Origin: a virus
Strand: one strand, 5' to 3'
IMG/VR virus record: IMGVR_UViG_3300027833_000015
Coordinates: 62,001 to 126,000 of that record
Length of the DNA stretch: 64,000 nt
The translations under genes and the position numbers were made by a program. This document shows, in pieces, positions 51,579-58,854 of this stretch; the first letter of the stretch is position 1, and every line of letters starts with the position of its first letter. Below the pieces are notes generated by a model. That model saw only the letters and a program-made list of their open reading frames with translations. It was not told the origin of the DNA and did no database searches.

Positions 51579-53048
51579 TTAATCGTGATGAGTTTTTTGA
51601 CCAAGATTATCTTTTGTGTACCCTGTTGCCTTCATGTGCGCCTTATATGCTTTGTGGGAGTCACTACCCTTTCCACCAAGATGCTTCTTGACAAAATCAC
51701 CGTGAAACCCCTTCTTGCTACCCGACACCATGCCATTATCGTGGTTATTAGCATCTGCTGAGTGTTGCTTTACAGCGGATGCAGCGGATGCACCGTGAAC
51801 CTTTTTAATTCGGTTCAGAGTCGCCTTTGCCGCATGTCCTGCGCGTTCTGGGTCGGGGTGACCCATATCTGGATCTGAGTTACCATGGTGCTCAAAATGC
51901 TTTGCTGCAAGATGCCCCAAATCACTATTACTAGACTCCAGAATTTGACGAAGTTCTTCGATCTCCGTCTTCAGTGCATCAACTTCTTCAGTTACTTTTT
52001 TTTTAACAGGATTGACAACTGCCTTGTCGCCATTCTTGAGTTGATCAGAATTACCACGTGCTGGAGATGCTTTAGTAGCACGACCTGCTTTGGATACATC
52101 CTTGTGTCCCTGCTCTTCTTTGTCTTCGATGTCTTTCTCAGACTTCTTGTGCATAGCAATGAAGTCTTTTGACTTGTTAGACTCTTTATCAGCAATGCCT
52201 TCAGGGTTAGTTGCGCCCTTGGTGTGCTCGTCTGATTTCTCATCAAGACCTTGAAGGATAACAGCGAGGTCTTGCAACCATGCAGACTCTTCAACAGATT
52301 CTTTTCGAGTCGCTGGAACCTTTGCATACTTGCCTTTGATCTTGTCACCTGCCCAACCAGATCCAGTAACACGCTTGTCGAATTTTGCGTGAGAAGAGGC
52401 AGGTGGTTTCTTACCGCCATGATCAAACTTTGACATATGGTCTGTTGTTTGAGCGTCTGCTTTTTTCTTATATCGGGTCAACAGTTTCTTTGATAGTTCG
52501 TCCAGTTGCTCTTCGCACAGTCCATCGACAATATCTTCAACAGATTCTTTTCGAGTCGCTGGAACCTTTGCATACTTGCCTTTGATCTTGTCACCTGCCC
52601 AACCAGATCCAGTAACACGCTTGTCGAATTTTGCGTGGGATCCTGCTGGTGGTTTCTTACCGCCATGGTCGTACTTTGACATATGATCTGTTGTTTGAGC
52701 GTCTGCTTTTTTCTTGTATCGGGTCAACAGTTTCTTCGATAGTTCGTCCAGTTGCTCTTCGTCCAGACTCCCGACAAAATCTTCAACAGATTCTTTCTTG
52801 ACGCTTGGCAGGTCAGAGGCATCAGGGTTAGACTTGTCGCCTTTGCGCACTGGTGCTTTCTTGTTATGAGCAGCAGGTGCTTCTTCAACAACGTCTGCTT
52901 TGTTCTTCTTATTGCGGAGGTCAGCAAGGTCGTCGCCTTCGATGTCACCATCGTTATCGACGTCGAGTGCTTTCTGCTTGTCAGAAAGTTTCTTCTCTTG
53001 TACTTCCTGGAACGCAGTCCAGATTGCTTCGATTTCTTTAATGTCCAT
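51579..53048 (-). CDS. Repeat polyprotein with EF-hand-like loop and 82-residue tandem repeats
   Basis: The 489-aa product has a perfect 12-residue EF-hand-type loop at residues 29-40 (DVDNDGDIEGDD). Junctions ending in EEQLDE lie at residues 102 and 184, exactly 82 residues apart and both followed by LSKKLLTRYKKKADAQ; VVEE-A at 56 and VEE-S at 254 are further possible cut sites. The repeat unit is Lys/Gly-rich and ends RKESVE. The C-terminal 230 residues are Ser/His/Lys/Asp-rich and low complexity. No capsid-targeting start is visible, so packaging would rely on the repeats or core binding. A late promoter lies 37 bases upstream. Confidence 0.8.
   Translation of the reverse strand: MDIKEIEAIWTAFQEVQEKKLSDKQKALDVDNDGDIEGDDLADLRNKKNKADVVEEAPAAHNKKAPVRKGDKSNPDASDLPSVKKESVEDFVGSLDEEQLDELSKKLLTRYKKKADAQTTDHMSKYDHGGKKPPAGSHAKFDKRVTGSGWAGDKIKGKYAKVPATRKESVEDIVDGLCEEQLDELSKKLLTRYKKKADAQTTDHMSKFDHGGKKPPASSHAKFDKRVTGSGWAGDKIKGKYAKVPATRKESVEESAWLQDLAVILQGLDEKSDEHTKGATNPEGIADKESNKSKDFIAMHKKSEKDIEDKEEQGHKDVSKAGRATKASPARGNSDQLKNGDKAVVNPVKKKVTEEVDALKTEIEELRQILESSNSDLGHLAAKHFEHHGNSDPDMGHPDPERAGHAAKATLNRIKKVHGASAASAVKQHSADANNHDNGMVSGSKKGFHGDFVKKHLGGKGSDSHKAYKAHMKATGYTKDNLGQKTHHD
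52288..52779 (-). repeat. Two tandem 246-bp coding repeats (82 codons)
   Basis: Units begin at 52288 and 52534, with a third partial unit starting at 52780, at an exact 246-base period. The two full units differ at only a few bases (for example gaagaggca versus gatcctgct), indicating a recent in-frame duplication. Confidence 0.9.
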
Positions 53049-53064
53049 CTTGATACCTATTGTA

Positions 53065-53418
53065 TTATTCGTTTGAGTCGGTTCTATTTATACTATCTTC
53101 ATAGTACACTATTATACTTTGTTGCTGCTCGATGTATCTTCTTATTTCTGCCATGTTTAGTGACAAATTCTCATAGTCAGGAACCGAGATAGCGATATAG
53201 ACGTTGTCACCAGTTTCTTTCCTAAACTCCACCTTGAACTGTTCTTCGTTCTGAGGAGTAACAACGCGCCACTCTATGTCTTGCATTACGACAGCACGTG
53301 GACGACCCTTTGGTTCTATAACCTGATCGACATATTCAATTTTAGTTATTGTCTTTCCAGCACATCCGCTAATTAGCAGTAATAGACTCAAGGTTATCAA
53401 ATACCTTACGTGTACCAT
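53065..53418 (-). CDS. Outer-membrane spanin lipoprotein (Rz1-like)
   Basis: The 117-aa product has a signal sequence and lipobox (YLITLSLLLLISGCAG, Cys at about residue 19). The mature part is beta-rich (RAVVMQDIEWRVVTPQNEEQ) and acidic, not the usual proline-rich Rz1. It starts inside the 3' end of the inner-membrane spanin gene in another frame (50-base overlap), the classical Rz/Rz1 arrangement. It would join the inner spanin to fuse the membranes at lysis. Confidence 0.75.
   Translation of the reverse strand: MVHVRYLITLSLLLLISGCAGKTITKIEYVDQVIEPKGRPRAVVMQDIEWRVVTPQNEEQFKVEFRKETGDNVYIAISVPDYENLSLNMAEIRRYIEQQQSIIVYYEDSINRTDSNE
53085..53092 (-). promoter_or_regulatory. T4-type late promoter TATAAATA for the 489-aa polyprotein gene
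   Basis: Minus-strand TATAAATA followed by GAAC, 36 bases before the ATG at 53048, inside the last codons of the spanin lipoprotein gene. Confidence 0.7.
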
Positions 53419-53749
53419 TGTTTATAATCCTTTCTATCATTTCAGGTTTCCGTGTAGCAAGATTAGTCAGTTGATGATCCCTGAATATCTGCAACACCTC
53501 TTCGCGTTTCTCTTCAGCACTAAGCATGTTGGCAGAAAGTTCAACGTTCAACTCTGCCTGTGCTCTTGCTTGCTCGAGCAACTGCCCAACAGCAGCAGCG
53601 TTAGCAATTGCTGTTTCTTCAAGCACAGCGTTCTCTGCTATAAGGTTGTCTATCTTCTTGACCTGCCACCACACAATACCAGAAACACCACCAACTATAG
53701 TGGTGATGACAACTGCTATGATTGCATACTTCTGTACTGCACCAAACAT
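53369..53749 (-). CDS. Inner-membrane spanin (Rz-like)
   Basis: The 126-aa product has one N-terminal transmembrane helix (KYAIIAVVITTIVGGVSGIV, residues about 7-27) followed by a long helix rich in Glu, Ala and Leu (AENAVLEETAIANAAAVGQL, EEKREEVLQIFRDHQL), the coiled-coil plan of i-spanins. Its overlap with a lipoprotein gene supports the assignment. The C-terminal part (RKPEMIERIINNGTRKVFDN) is a block I have seen in related marine phages. Confidence 0.8.
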   Translation of the reverse strand: MFGAVQKYAIIAVVITTIVGGVSGIVWWQVKKIDNLIAENAVLEETAIANAAAVGQLLEQARAQAELNVELSANMLSAEEKREEVLQIFRDHQLTNLATRKPEMIERIINNGTRKVFDNLESITAN

Positions 53750-53750
53750 T

Positions 53751-56726
53751 TTACTTCATTCCTCTCAGTGCTTTGGTCATCAACACGACGAACTTACGCT
53801 TGTCGACAGGTTTCTGTATAGCATCATGCTTCTTCAGAAGAGCATCGATCTTACCTTTGCTCAACGCCACAGTACGAGTTGGCGAGACGAGAACATCGCC
53901 AGTTTTGTCGCCATGGTTCATAGAGTCTTGCGCGATACGGAGTTGCATGATGATGTTACGATCAGAAGCATCAGCAGAACCTTTGTGGGTTTTGCCCTTG
54001 GCAGTCTTTGTAGTAGTCTTCGCCTTTGGTGCTGCTTTCTTCGCTTTCTTCTCTGCTGCAACTGCTGCTTGTGCCTTTGCTTTCAGAGCGCGGAACTCTG
54101 GACCACGTGGTATGTTCTTTGGACCACCAACCATATCTTGCATCTTCTTGACTACAACATCAGACAGTGCTTCGTTGACTTTGCCCCAGTTACCTGAGAT
54201 TGAATCTGTCATAGTATCTTCTCCAAGTGATTTCTTTTTCTTCCTCAGCGCGACCAGTTTTTCGAGGTAGTGCTTACGCTGCCAGTGCTGGTCTGCTTGT
54301 GTTGGGTTCATTGGTCGTCTTTTGTGATCTGCCTGACCCTGTTTGATTTCTTGGGTAGTGTCTTTGATTTCACGGTTGACCTCTTTCATAGACCACTTTG
54401 GGTTTATATTGAGGACTAACTTTCTGCCTTCTTCAACTTGCCTGAAAGATTCGTTTTTCTGTTCTTTCTTTGCGTCATCGTATGCGCGTCTTGCTACCTG
54501 TTTGATTATCTTGCCTATGGCATGTGTAGTTTGACGTTGCGTTGAAGACATATCGTCCCCGTACACTATTTTGCCCTGCTCCTTCGCCTTTTTTTCTCCC
54601 TTGTTAAAACGAGGGTTTTGGCCAAGATTCCTCTTCTCTCCACTGGCCATTGTTCTTATATAACCTTTCTGTAGAGTTCCGAGTTTCGCTGCCACCTTTG
54701 CATCAACTGTCTTGAAAACATACTTATCAAGTTTGTCTCGACCACCTTGTTTAAATGCAGCAACGCCATCTTTCCTGACGAAGACGACAGACCTGACGAT
54801 CTTATCAAACTCGGGGTCTGCTTCCATTGCCATACGAATTTGATCTTCTAGTGCTTTGTCTTTCGCTTTTCTCTTATTTTTCTTGGTTGGTATTGCGGCA
54901 CCGACAGCAACAATAAAATCACGAATATCGTTCAACACGCCTTCATCAACTTGCTCGACAGATTCCATTCGACCTTGTACCTTATTCGTTGTATAACTAC
55001 CAACCTTGGTAGTCTTATTTGCGTTGTCAGCATACTTCTTTGCTGCTGATGCTGATTTGAAATTCTTTGAAGACGAATCTGCTTTGCCTTTCTCGTCGCG
55101 GAACTGGACGGAGAAATATGCTTCTTCAACTTGCTCAACAGATTCTTTGACACCCTTATACTTCTTTATTCCTTTTGCTACTTCCTTCTTCGCAGCGGTT
55201 TTACTAGAAATCCTCTCGATTTGTTGTATTGCACTTTGGTAAAAATTACTATCATATCTACTGAGAGTTTTTGGGAGTCCTCCAGATTTCTTGAGGTAGT
55301 GGTTTATGGTGTCTTTTGCATCATCAAGTAGTTCTGGTTCTTTCTCTTTTCGCGCTTGCGAACGATCCGCATCGTTCTGTTTACGGATACGCATAACGGA
55401 CGACCTTGTTGGTCCCCAAGTATTGAGACCGTGCACGCCACCGCCACGCGTGGACTCATCAACTTGCTGGACTGCTTCCCTGATGCTGACGTTTGGTGCA
55501 GGGTGTACGCTCGCAGACGGGTGGATCTCGATGAACTTTTCTCTGCCCGTCTCCATGTCCATTATCCTGCCTACAAAATCTTCGTCATTGTTATCTCTAC
55601 CCAGTTCAACATAGACAAAATACTTCTTTCCAACCAGTTCGACGGAAAGTCTTACGATCTTCTTCTTCTTTGACTTCGCCAGTTTGAATATGTTAGTCAC
55701 GACTCGTTTTACTTTTGCTGGTAAGTCGTCTTTGGACAGATAATTAGAAGATGCTTCGAGAACCTGCTGGTATGACTCAGTAGATGCGACCTTCGCTGTA
55801 CCAGTCTGCTTCTTGAGTCCTAACTTGATTCCTTTCTCTCGCTTGGCGCGGAGTTTAGAATCGCCTCTGGTCTTTGCATCGTCAGACTGATGCATAGACT
55901 TCGACAAGTAGTTGTGGACTTTGTCGTTTGACAACTCATCCAACTTGCTTGATTCTTTAGGGACACAATTCGGTACGGTCTTACCACCTTTCTTCTTGGT
56001 GCCTACCTGCTTGTGCGAGTCCCAACATGCTTCTGTTTGGACATCTTGGTGTGCGGGAACCATCTTGACACCAGTAGTGCCATCTGGTTTCTTGAATTTT
56101 ACTGGTTTCTTTGCAGAAGAATTTGGGTCACCTGCGTCTTCAGATACCCGATCATTCTCGCGCTCTTGCTTCTTGGCGAGTCGAACCTTTTGATTCGCGT
56201 GTCGCAGTTTCATTCTTGCTGAGTCCTTTTCTGATTTGGCGTTTTCGACAGATTCCTTTTGCAGTTCCGAACTTTGCATTCTATGCGATACGAGCGAGGA
56301 ATTATCTGCGAGACTAACACCATGAATGCCTTTCTTAGCAAGACCAGTCGCAGTACGATTGACTTTAACTTTCTTTCCATGTAACTCATGACCTTTCTTG
56401 TTCACTACACGAGTTGATCCCATCGGGTGTGGGTTCTTTGCTTCATCAACTTGCTCGACAGATTCGTTCTTGCTGTGTGTCCAACCTCTTGCCTTCAATA
56501 CAAGGTGGGTCGCTTTGCTATCTGCGCGCTTCGTCTCGCCTGTGTCTGGATGGAACATATCATGGGGTACAAACTCGTCAGCAGACTCATACCTGTTCGA
56601 GTGCTTGCTGTAACCACGCTTGTCGTCTTTCTTACGGTCGCGTTGGACAGTTGCCTTGTTGAAAGTTCTCATGTGTTTCGCAACTGGGTTGCCTTTGTTT
56701 GACGGTGGTGTGCTTTTATCTTTCAT
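53751..56726 (-). CDS. Giant basic repeat polyprotein, 991 aa
   Basis: This Lys-rich product carries QVDE/QVEE-type junctions ending at residues 95, 424, 535, 595 and 766, followed by A, S, A, G and G; further E-A or E-L candidates lie at 232, 264, 324 and 852. The segments differ: one with KQVGTKKKGGKTVPNCVPK, one beta-rich (KIVRLSVELVGKKYFVYVEL), one with a hydrophobic helix (DIRDFIVAVGAAIPTKK), and a last Ala/Lys-rich one. The arrangement suggests a precursor of about ten small proteins. It starts in ATGA overlap with the 62-aa gene. Function inferred only. Confidence 0.8.
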   Translation of the reverse strand: MKDKSTPPSNKGNPVAKHMRTFNKATVQRDRKKDDKRGYSKHSNRYESADEFVPHDMFHPDTGETKRADSKATHLVLKARGWTHSKNESVEQVDEAKNPHPMGSTRVVNKKGHELHGKKVKVNRTATGLAKKGIHGVSLADNSSLVSHRMQSSELQKESVENAKSEKDSARMKLRHANQKVRLAKKQERENDRVSEDAGDPNSSAKKPVKFKKPDGTTGVKMVPAHQDVQTEACWDSHKQVGTKKKGGKTVPNCVPKESSKLDELSNDKVHNYLSKSMHQSDDAKTRGDSKLRAKREKGIKLGLKKQTGTAKVASTESYQQVLEASSNYLSKDDLPAKVKRVVTNIFKLAKSKKKKIVRLSVELVGKKYFVYVELGRDNNDEDFVGRIMDMETGREKFIEIHPSASVHPAPNVSIREAVQQVDESTRGGGVHGLNTWGPTRSSVMRIRKQNDADRSQARKEKEPELLDDAKDTINHYLKKSGGLPKTLSRYDSNFYQSAIQQIERISSKTAAKKEVAKGIKKYKGVKESVEQVEEAYFSVQFRDEKGKADSSSKNFKSASAAKKYADNANKTTKVGSYTTNKVQGRMESVEQVDEGVLNDIRDFIVAVGAAIPTKKNKRKAKDKALEDQIRMAMEADPEFDKIVRSVVFVRKDGVAAFKQGGRDKLDKYVFKTVDAKVAAKLGTLQKGYIRTMASGEKRNLGQNPRFNKGEKKAKEQGKIVYGDDMSSTQRQTTHAIGKIIKQVARRAYDDAKKEQKNESFRQVEEGRKLVLNINPKWSMKEVNREIKDTTQEIKQGQADHKRRPMNPTQADQHWQRKHYLEKLVALRKKKKSLGEDTMTDSISGNWGKVNEALSDVVVKKMQDMVGGPKNIPRGPEFRALKAKAQAAVAAEKKAKKAAPKAKTTTKTAKGKTHKGSADASDRNIIMQLRIAQDSMNHGDKTGDVLVSPTRTVALSKGKIDALLKKHDAIQKPVDKRKFVVLMTKALRGMK

Positions 56727-56911
56727 GGGTTGCCTTTGTAATTTAGTGTAACTTCTTTACCCTGATATGTTGCTTCGGTGAACTCTTTAAACGACTTCAT
56801 GCCCGTCTCATTTGGCGTCAACTTCTTTGCTCGACGAACAGAGGCATCCGTGCCCCACTCATGCTTACATGGATCATACTGATCTGATTTCTTGTCCGTC
56901 TTTTTTCGCAT
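56723..56911 (-). CDS. Small protein with internal capsid-targeting-like start
   Basis: The 62-aa product begins MRKKTDKKSDQYDPCKHEWG, a type of short opening common in marine T4-like phages. Residue 38 is a Met starting MKSFKEFTEATYQGK, a capsid-targeting-like head with a predicted cut after Glu9. That ATG, at 56800, may be a second start giving a 25-aa peptide. The stop overlaps the giant polyprotein start (ATGA), so the two are coupled. Which start is used is not decided by the sequence. Confidence 0.65.
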   Translation of the reverse strand: MRKKTDKKSDQYDPCKHEWGTDASVRRAKKLTPNETGMKSFKEFTEATYQGKEVTLNYKGNP

Positions 56912-57061
56912 TTATCTTAACTTCTTCAACTCAAGTTCGTGGTGCTTGACTTTCTTCTTATCGAAGAACCGTGTACCCTTCAAGGCATGCAGTTTCATAA
57001 GAGCATCTTGATGAAACTTCTTATCTTCTTTGCCCTCATTAAACTCTCTGAACCTTATCAT
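56912..57061 (-). CDS. Tiny protein with capsid-targeting-like N-terminus, 49 aa
   Basis: ATG at 57061, TAA at 56912 directly before the next ATG (TAAATG). The product begins MIRFREFNEGKEDKKFHQDA, with F-x-x-F-x-E then Gly like the capsid-targeting heads of neighbours, and ends in a Lys-rich helix (KVKHHELELKKLR). If cut after Glu9 it would release a 40-residue basic peptide. An exact late promoter lies 25 bases upstream, which supports a real gene. Confidence 0.7.
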   Translation of the reverse strand: MIRFREFNEGKEDKKFHQDALMKLHALKGTRFFDKKKVKHHELELKKLR

Positions 57062-57085
57062 ACTACACCTTTATTGTTGTGGTTG

Positions 57086-57093
57086 TATTTATA
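57086..57093 (-). promoter_or_regulatory. T4-type late promoter TATAAATA for the 991-aa polyprotein operon
   Basis: Minus-strand TATATAAATA in the 36-base gap before the tiny 49-aa gene. It would drive the 49-aa, 62-aa and 991-aa genes as one late unit. Confidence 0.75.
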
Positions 57094-57097
57094 TATA

Positions 57098-57274
57098 CTA
57101 ATCATCAACATACTGTTCTGGGAATTGTGCTCGATGAGCGAGATTCATGAGTTCCTCAGTAGTAAATTGTTGTACGGGTGTGTCATCGGGATAGGAAACG
57201 ACGGTCATATCATTCAAACCGAACGCTGCGCTTCCTATTATTACCCATCCAAAACCTGCTGGTCTAGTTATCAT
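57098..57274 (-). CDS. Small hypothetical protein coupled to adhesin gene, 58 aa
   Basis: Start at the ATG at 57274, overlapping the upstream stop as ATGA. The product begins MITRPAGFGWVIIGSAAFGL and ends FTTEELMNLAHRAQFPEQYV. The first part is hydrophobic but broken by Gly and Pro, so not a clear membrane helix. No family recognised. Coupling suggests it partners the LRR/PKD protein, for example as an assembly factor. Confidence 0.6.
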   Translation of the reverse strand: MITRPAGFGWVIIGSAAFGLNDMTVVSYPDDTPVQQFTTEELMNLAHRAQFPEQYVDD

Positions 57275-58368
57275 GCTGTGCCTCCGTCGGCAATAATCCA
57301 ACCATAAGTGTCCACCAGCGTCTGTCGCGCTGCTGCTGCTGCGCCACCAGCAGTATATGTACTGCCACCAAACTTTACGTTATCTACATCAAACGGTGCT
57401 TGCGCTGCCCATGCAATTAACAAGGCATCGTATGTTGCGGTCGACATTTTTGCGGGTGCATCAAGAAAGCGATTGTCGAGAGAATTAGAACTATTTAAAG
57501 ATGATATATCCCATGTCTCTATTCCAGAAAGGTCGACAATATTGTCGAGATCTCTAAACATACTATTCATAGACTCTGCACTCGATGTATCAAGATTCGA
57601 CACATCTACAGTAGTTAATGCTGACGGTGCGAGCGAGGATCTAAAGAATGCGTTAAAATTTGTGATGCCACTTGTGTCAAATCCAGAACCAGAAAAGTCG
57701 ACATTGACTAACAGAGGGCAGTCGCGTAAAAATTCTTGCATTTTGTTTCCAACCATATTCATCGTAGTTGAACCTACGGTGAAGTCTGTTAGGTTACTGC
57801 AACCCTTGAATCCTCTTTTCAGGTTTCTCCAGTTTACATTACCCAACTGAAGAACCTTCTTGATTTTATCTTTGCTTACGGCATTGCCACCAAATCCGAG
57901 TCCTGGAAAACTTCCTGTAATGCGAACAGTATACTCGCCAGCAGTAGCATAAGTGTGTGTAAGACCAGAATCATTGAATGCGGTTACTGTTGTGTTGGCA
58001 GTACCGTCACCCCAATCAATGACTGCATTGACTGTTCCTATATTTCCTCCTATACTGGACATATCACATGGCCATGTAATACTTTCTCCGTCTGCTGTAG
58101 TTTCCCATAAAGTTTTGAATGATAGGTCGGGGTCGACCTCATCATATAATGCGCCTTGAGCATCCCAGAAATTCTTGCTGAGTTCGCCCATGTCTTCGCT
58201 CGTAGAACCCTTCCTTCGAACTCGGGTGTACGTTGAGAATATGCCGTTGACACGAATGCCGCCAGATTGTTTTAACCACAAAGGGCGCATTCTACTCTTT
58301 GGTCCTGGATCTACAGGTGAGTCGTTATACTCCCAATGGGGATTATTTGGGATGTCTCTCCACGCCAT
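57271..58368 (-). CDS. Adhesin-like protein with PKD and BspA/DUF285-type repeats
   Basis: The 365-aa product has an N-terminal 90-residue part (WRDIPNNPHWEYNDSPVDPG) that probably attaches to the virion. A PKD-like domain follows at about residues 110-155 (NAVIDWGDGT then LTHTYATAGEYTVRI), then BspA-like leucine-rich units (LKRGFKGCSNLTDFTVGS, VDVSNLDTSSAESMNSMFRD). No signal peptide. PKD and BspA repeats bind proteins or glycans, so a receptor-binding role is likely. It has its own late promoter set in an inverted repeat. Confidence 0.75.
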   Translation of the reverse strand: MAWRDIPNNPHWEYNDSPVDPGPKSRMRPLWLKQSGGIRVNGIFSTYTRVRRKGSTSEDMGELSKNFWDAQGALYDEVDPDLSFKTLWETTADGESITWPCDMSSIGGNIGTVNAVIDWGDGTANTTVTAFNDSGLTHTYATAGEYTVRITGSFPGLGFGGNAVSKDKIKKVLQLGNVNWRNLKRGFKGCSNLTDFTVGSTTMNMVGNKMQEFLRDCPLLVNVDFSGSGFDTSGITNFNAFFRSSLAPSALTTVDVSNLDTSSAESMNSMFRDLDNIVDLSGIETWDISSLNSSNSLDNRFLDAPAKMSTATYDALLIAWAAQAPFDVDNVKFGGSTYTAGGAAAAARQTLVDTYGWIIADGGTA

Positions 58369-58373
58369 TTACG

Positions 58374-58437
58374 GTCTATCCTTGTATTGTGAATGTAATC
58401 TTTCAACTATTTATACAATTCACAATTTAGGATAGAC
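58374..58437. repeat. Imperfect inverted repeat flanking a late promoter
   Basis: Arms at 58374-58394 and 58418-58437 share GTCTATCCT and ATTGTGAAT halves, interrupted by 2-3 bases. The 23-base centre holds the TATAAATA box. The arms could be operator half-sites or a terminator for the upstream 128-aa gene. Confidence 0.7.
58408..58415 (-). promoter_or_regulatory. T4-type late promoter TATAAATA for adhesin gene
   Basis: Exact minus-strand TATAAATA, 39 bases before the ATG at 58368, in the centre of the inverted repeat. Confidence 0.75.
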
Positions 58438-58449
58438 ACAAGGGGGAGT

Positions 58450-58836
58450 TTAGATTATGAACCAGTTTGTACCATTGCTTACGATAGTCACAGACTCCCA
58501 TTGGGCAGAAAGAACTTTAGTTGCATTACCATCAATCGTCTCTGCTGCATTAGCATCGAGCGTGACTGTGTTGGCAGCAGCAGTTTTCTTAACTATAAAC
58601 GTCTTGCCTTGATTAGCAACTGCTGTTGGGAGAACAATTGTAATCGAATTACTTGTTGTGTCCACGATAAAGATGCCATCGTCGTTTGTCGCAGTGGCAT
58701 TAGTGATTAAGTTTGTGACAGTATAGAGGGCAAAAATCTGTTCGAAGTTTGAATTCATTTTCATCCCAGCAGACCGAAGAGTGTCACCGTTTCCGTCGTT
58801 TCCAGTTTGACCAAGGTTCAGTAATTGTACGAGCAT
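58450..58836 (-). CDS. Small fibre-like protein, 128 aa
   Basis: The product begins MLVQLLNLGQTGNDGNGDTL then RSAGMKMNSNFEQIFALYTV, an opening very common in marine phage fibre proteins. The rest is a beta-rich end (NSITIVLPTAVANQGKTFIV, VTLDANAAETIDG, WESVTIVSNGTNWFII) typical of fibre tip domains. With the neighbouring PKD/BspA gene it forms a second host-recognition locus, over 55 kb from the main fibre cluster. Confidence 0.75.
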   Translation of the reverse strand: MLVQLLNLGQTGNDGNGDTLRSAGMKMNSNFEQIFALYTVTNLITNATATNDDGIFIVDTTSNSITIVLPTAVANQGKTFIVKKTAAANTVTLDANAAETIDGNATKVLSAQWESVTIVSNGTNWFII

Positions 58837-58854
58837 GGGTATATTCCTAATTGA

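Noticed and set aside
52288-52779. Tandem repeat considered as a CRISPR array
   Set aside because: Units are 246 bp, in frame within a gene, with no short repeat/unique spacer pattern.
53526-54197. 223-codon plus-strand open frame
   Set aside because: Antisense to the spanin and polyprotein genes, no start signal, composition of a shadow frame.
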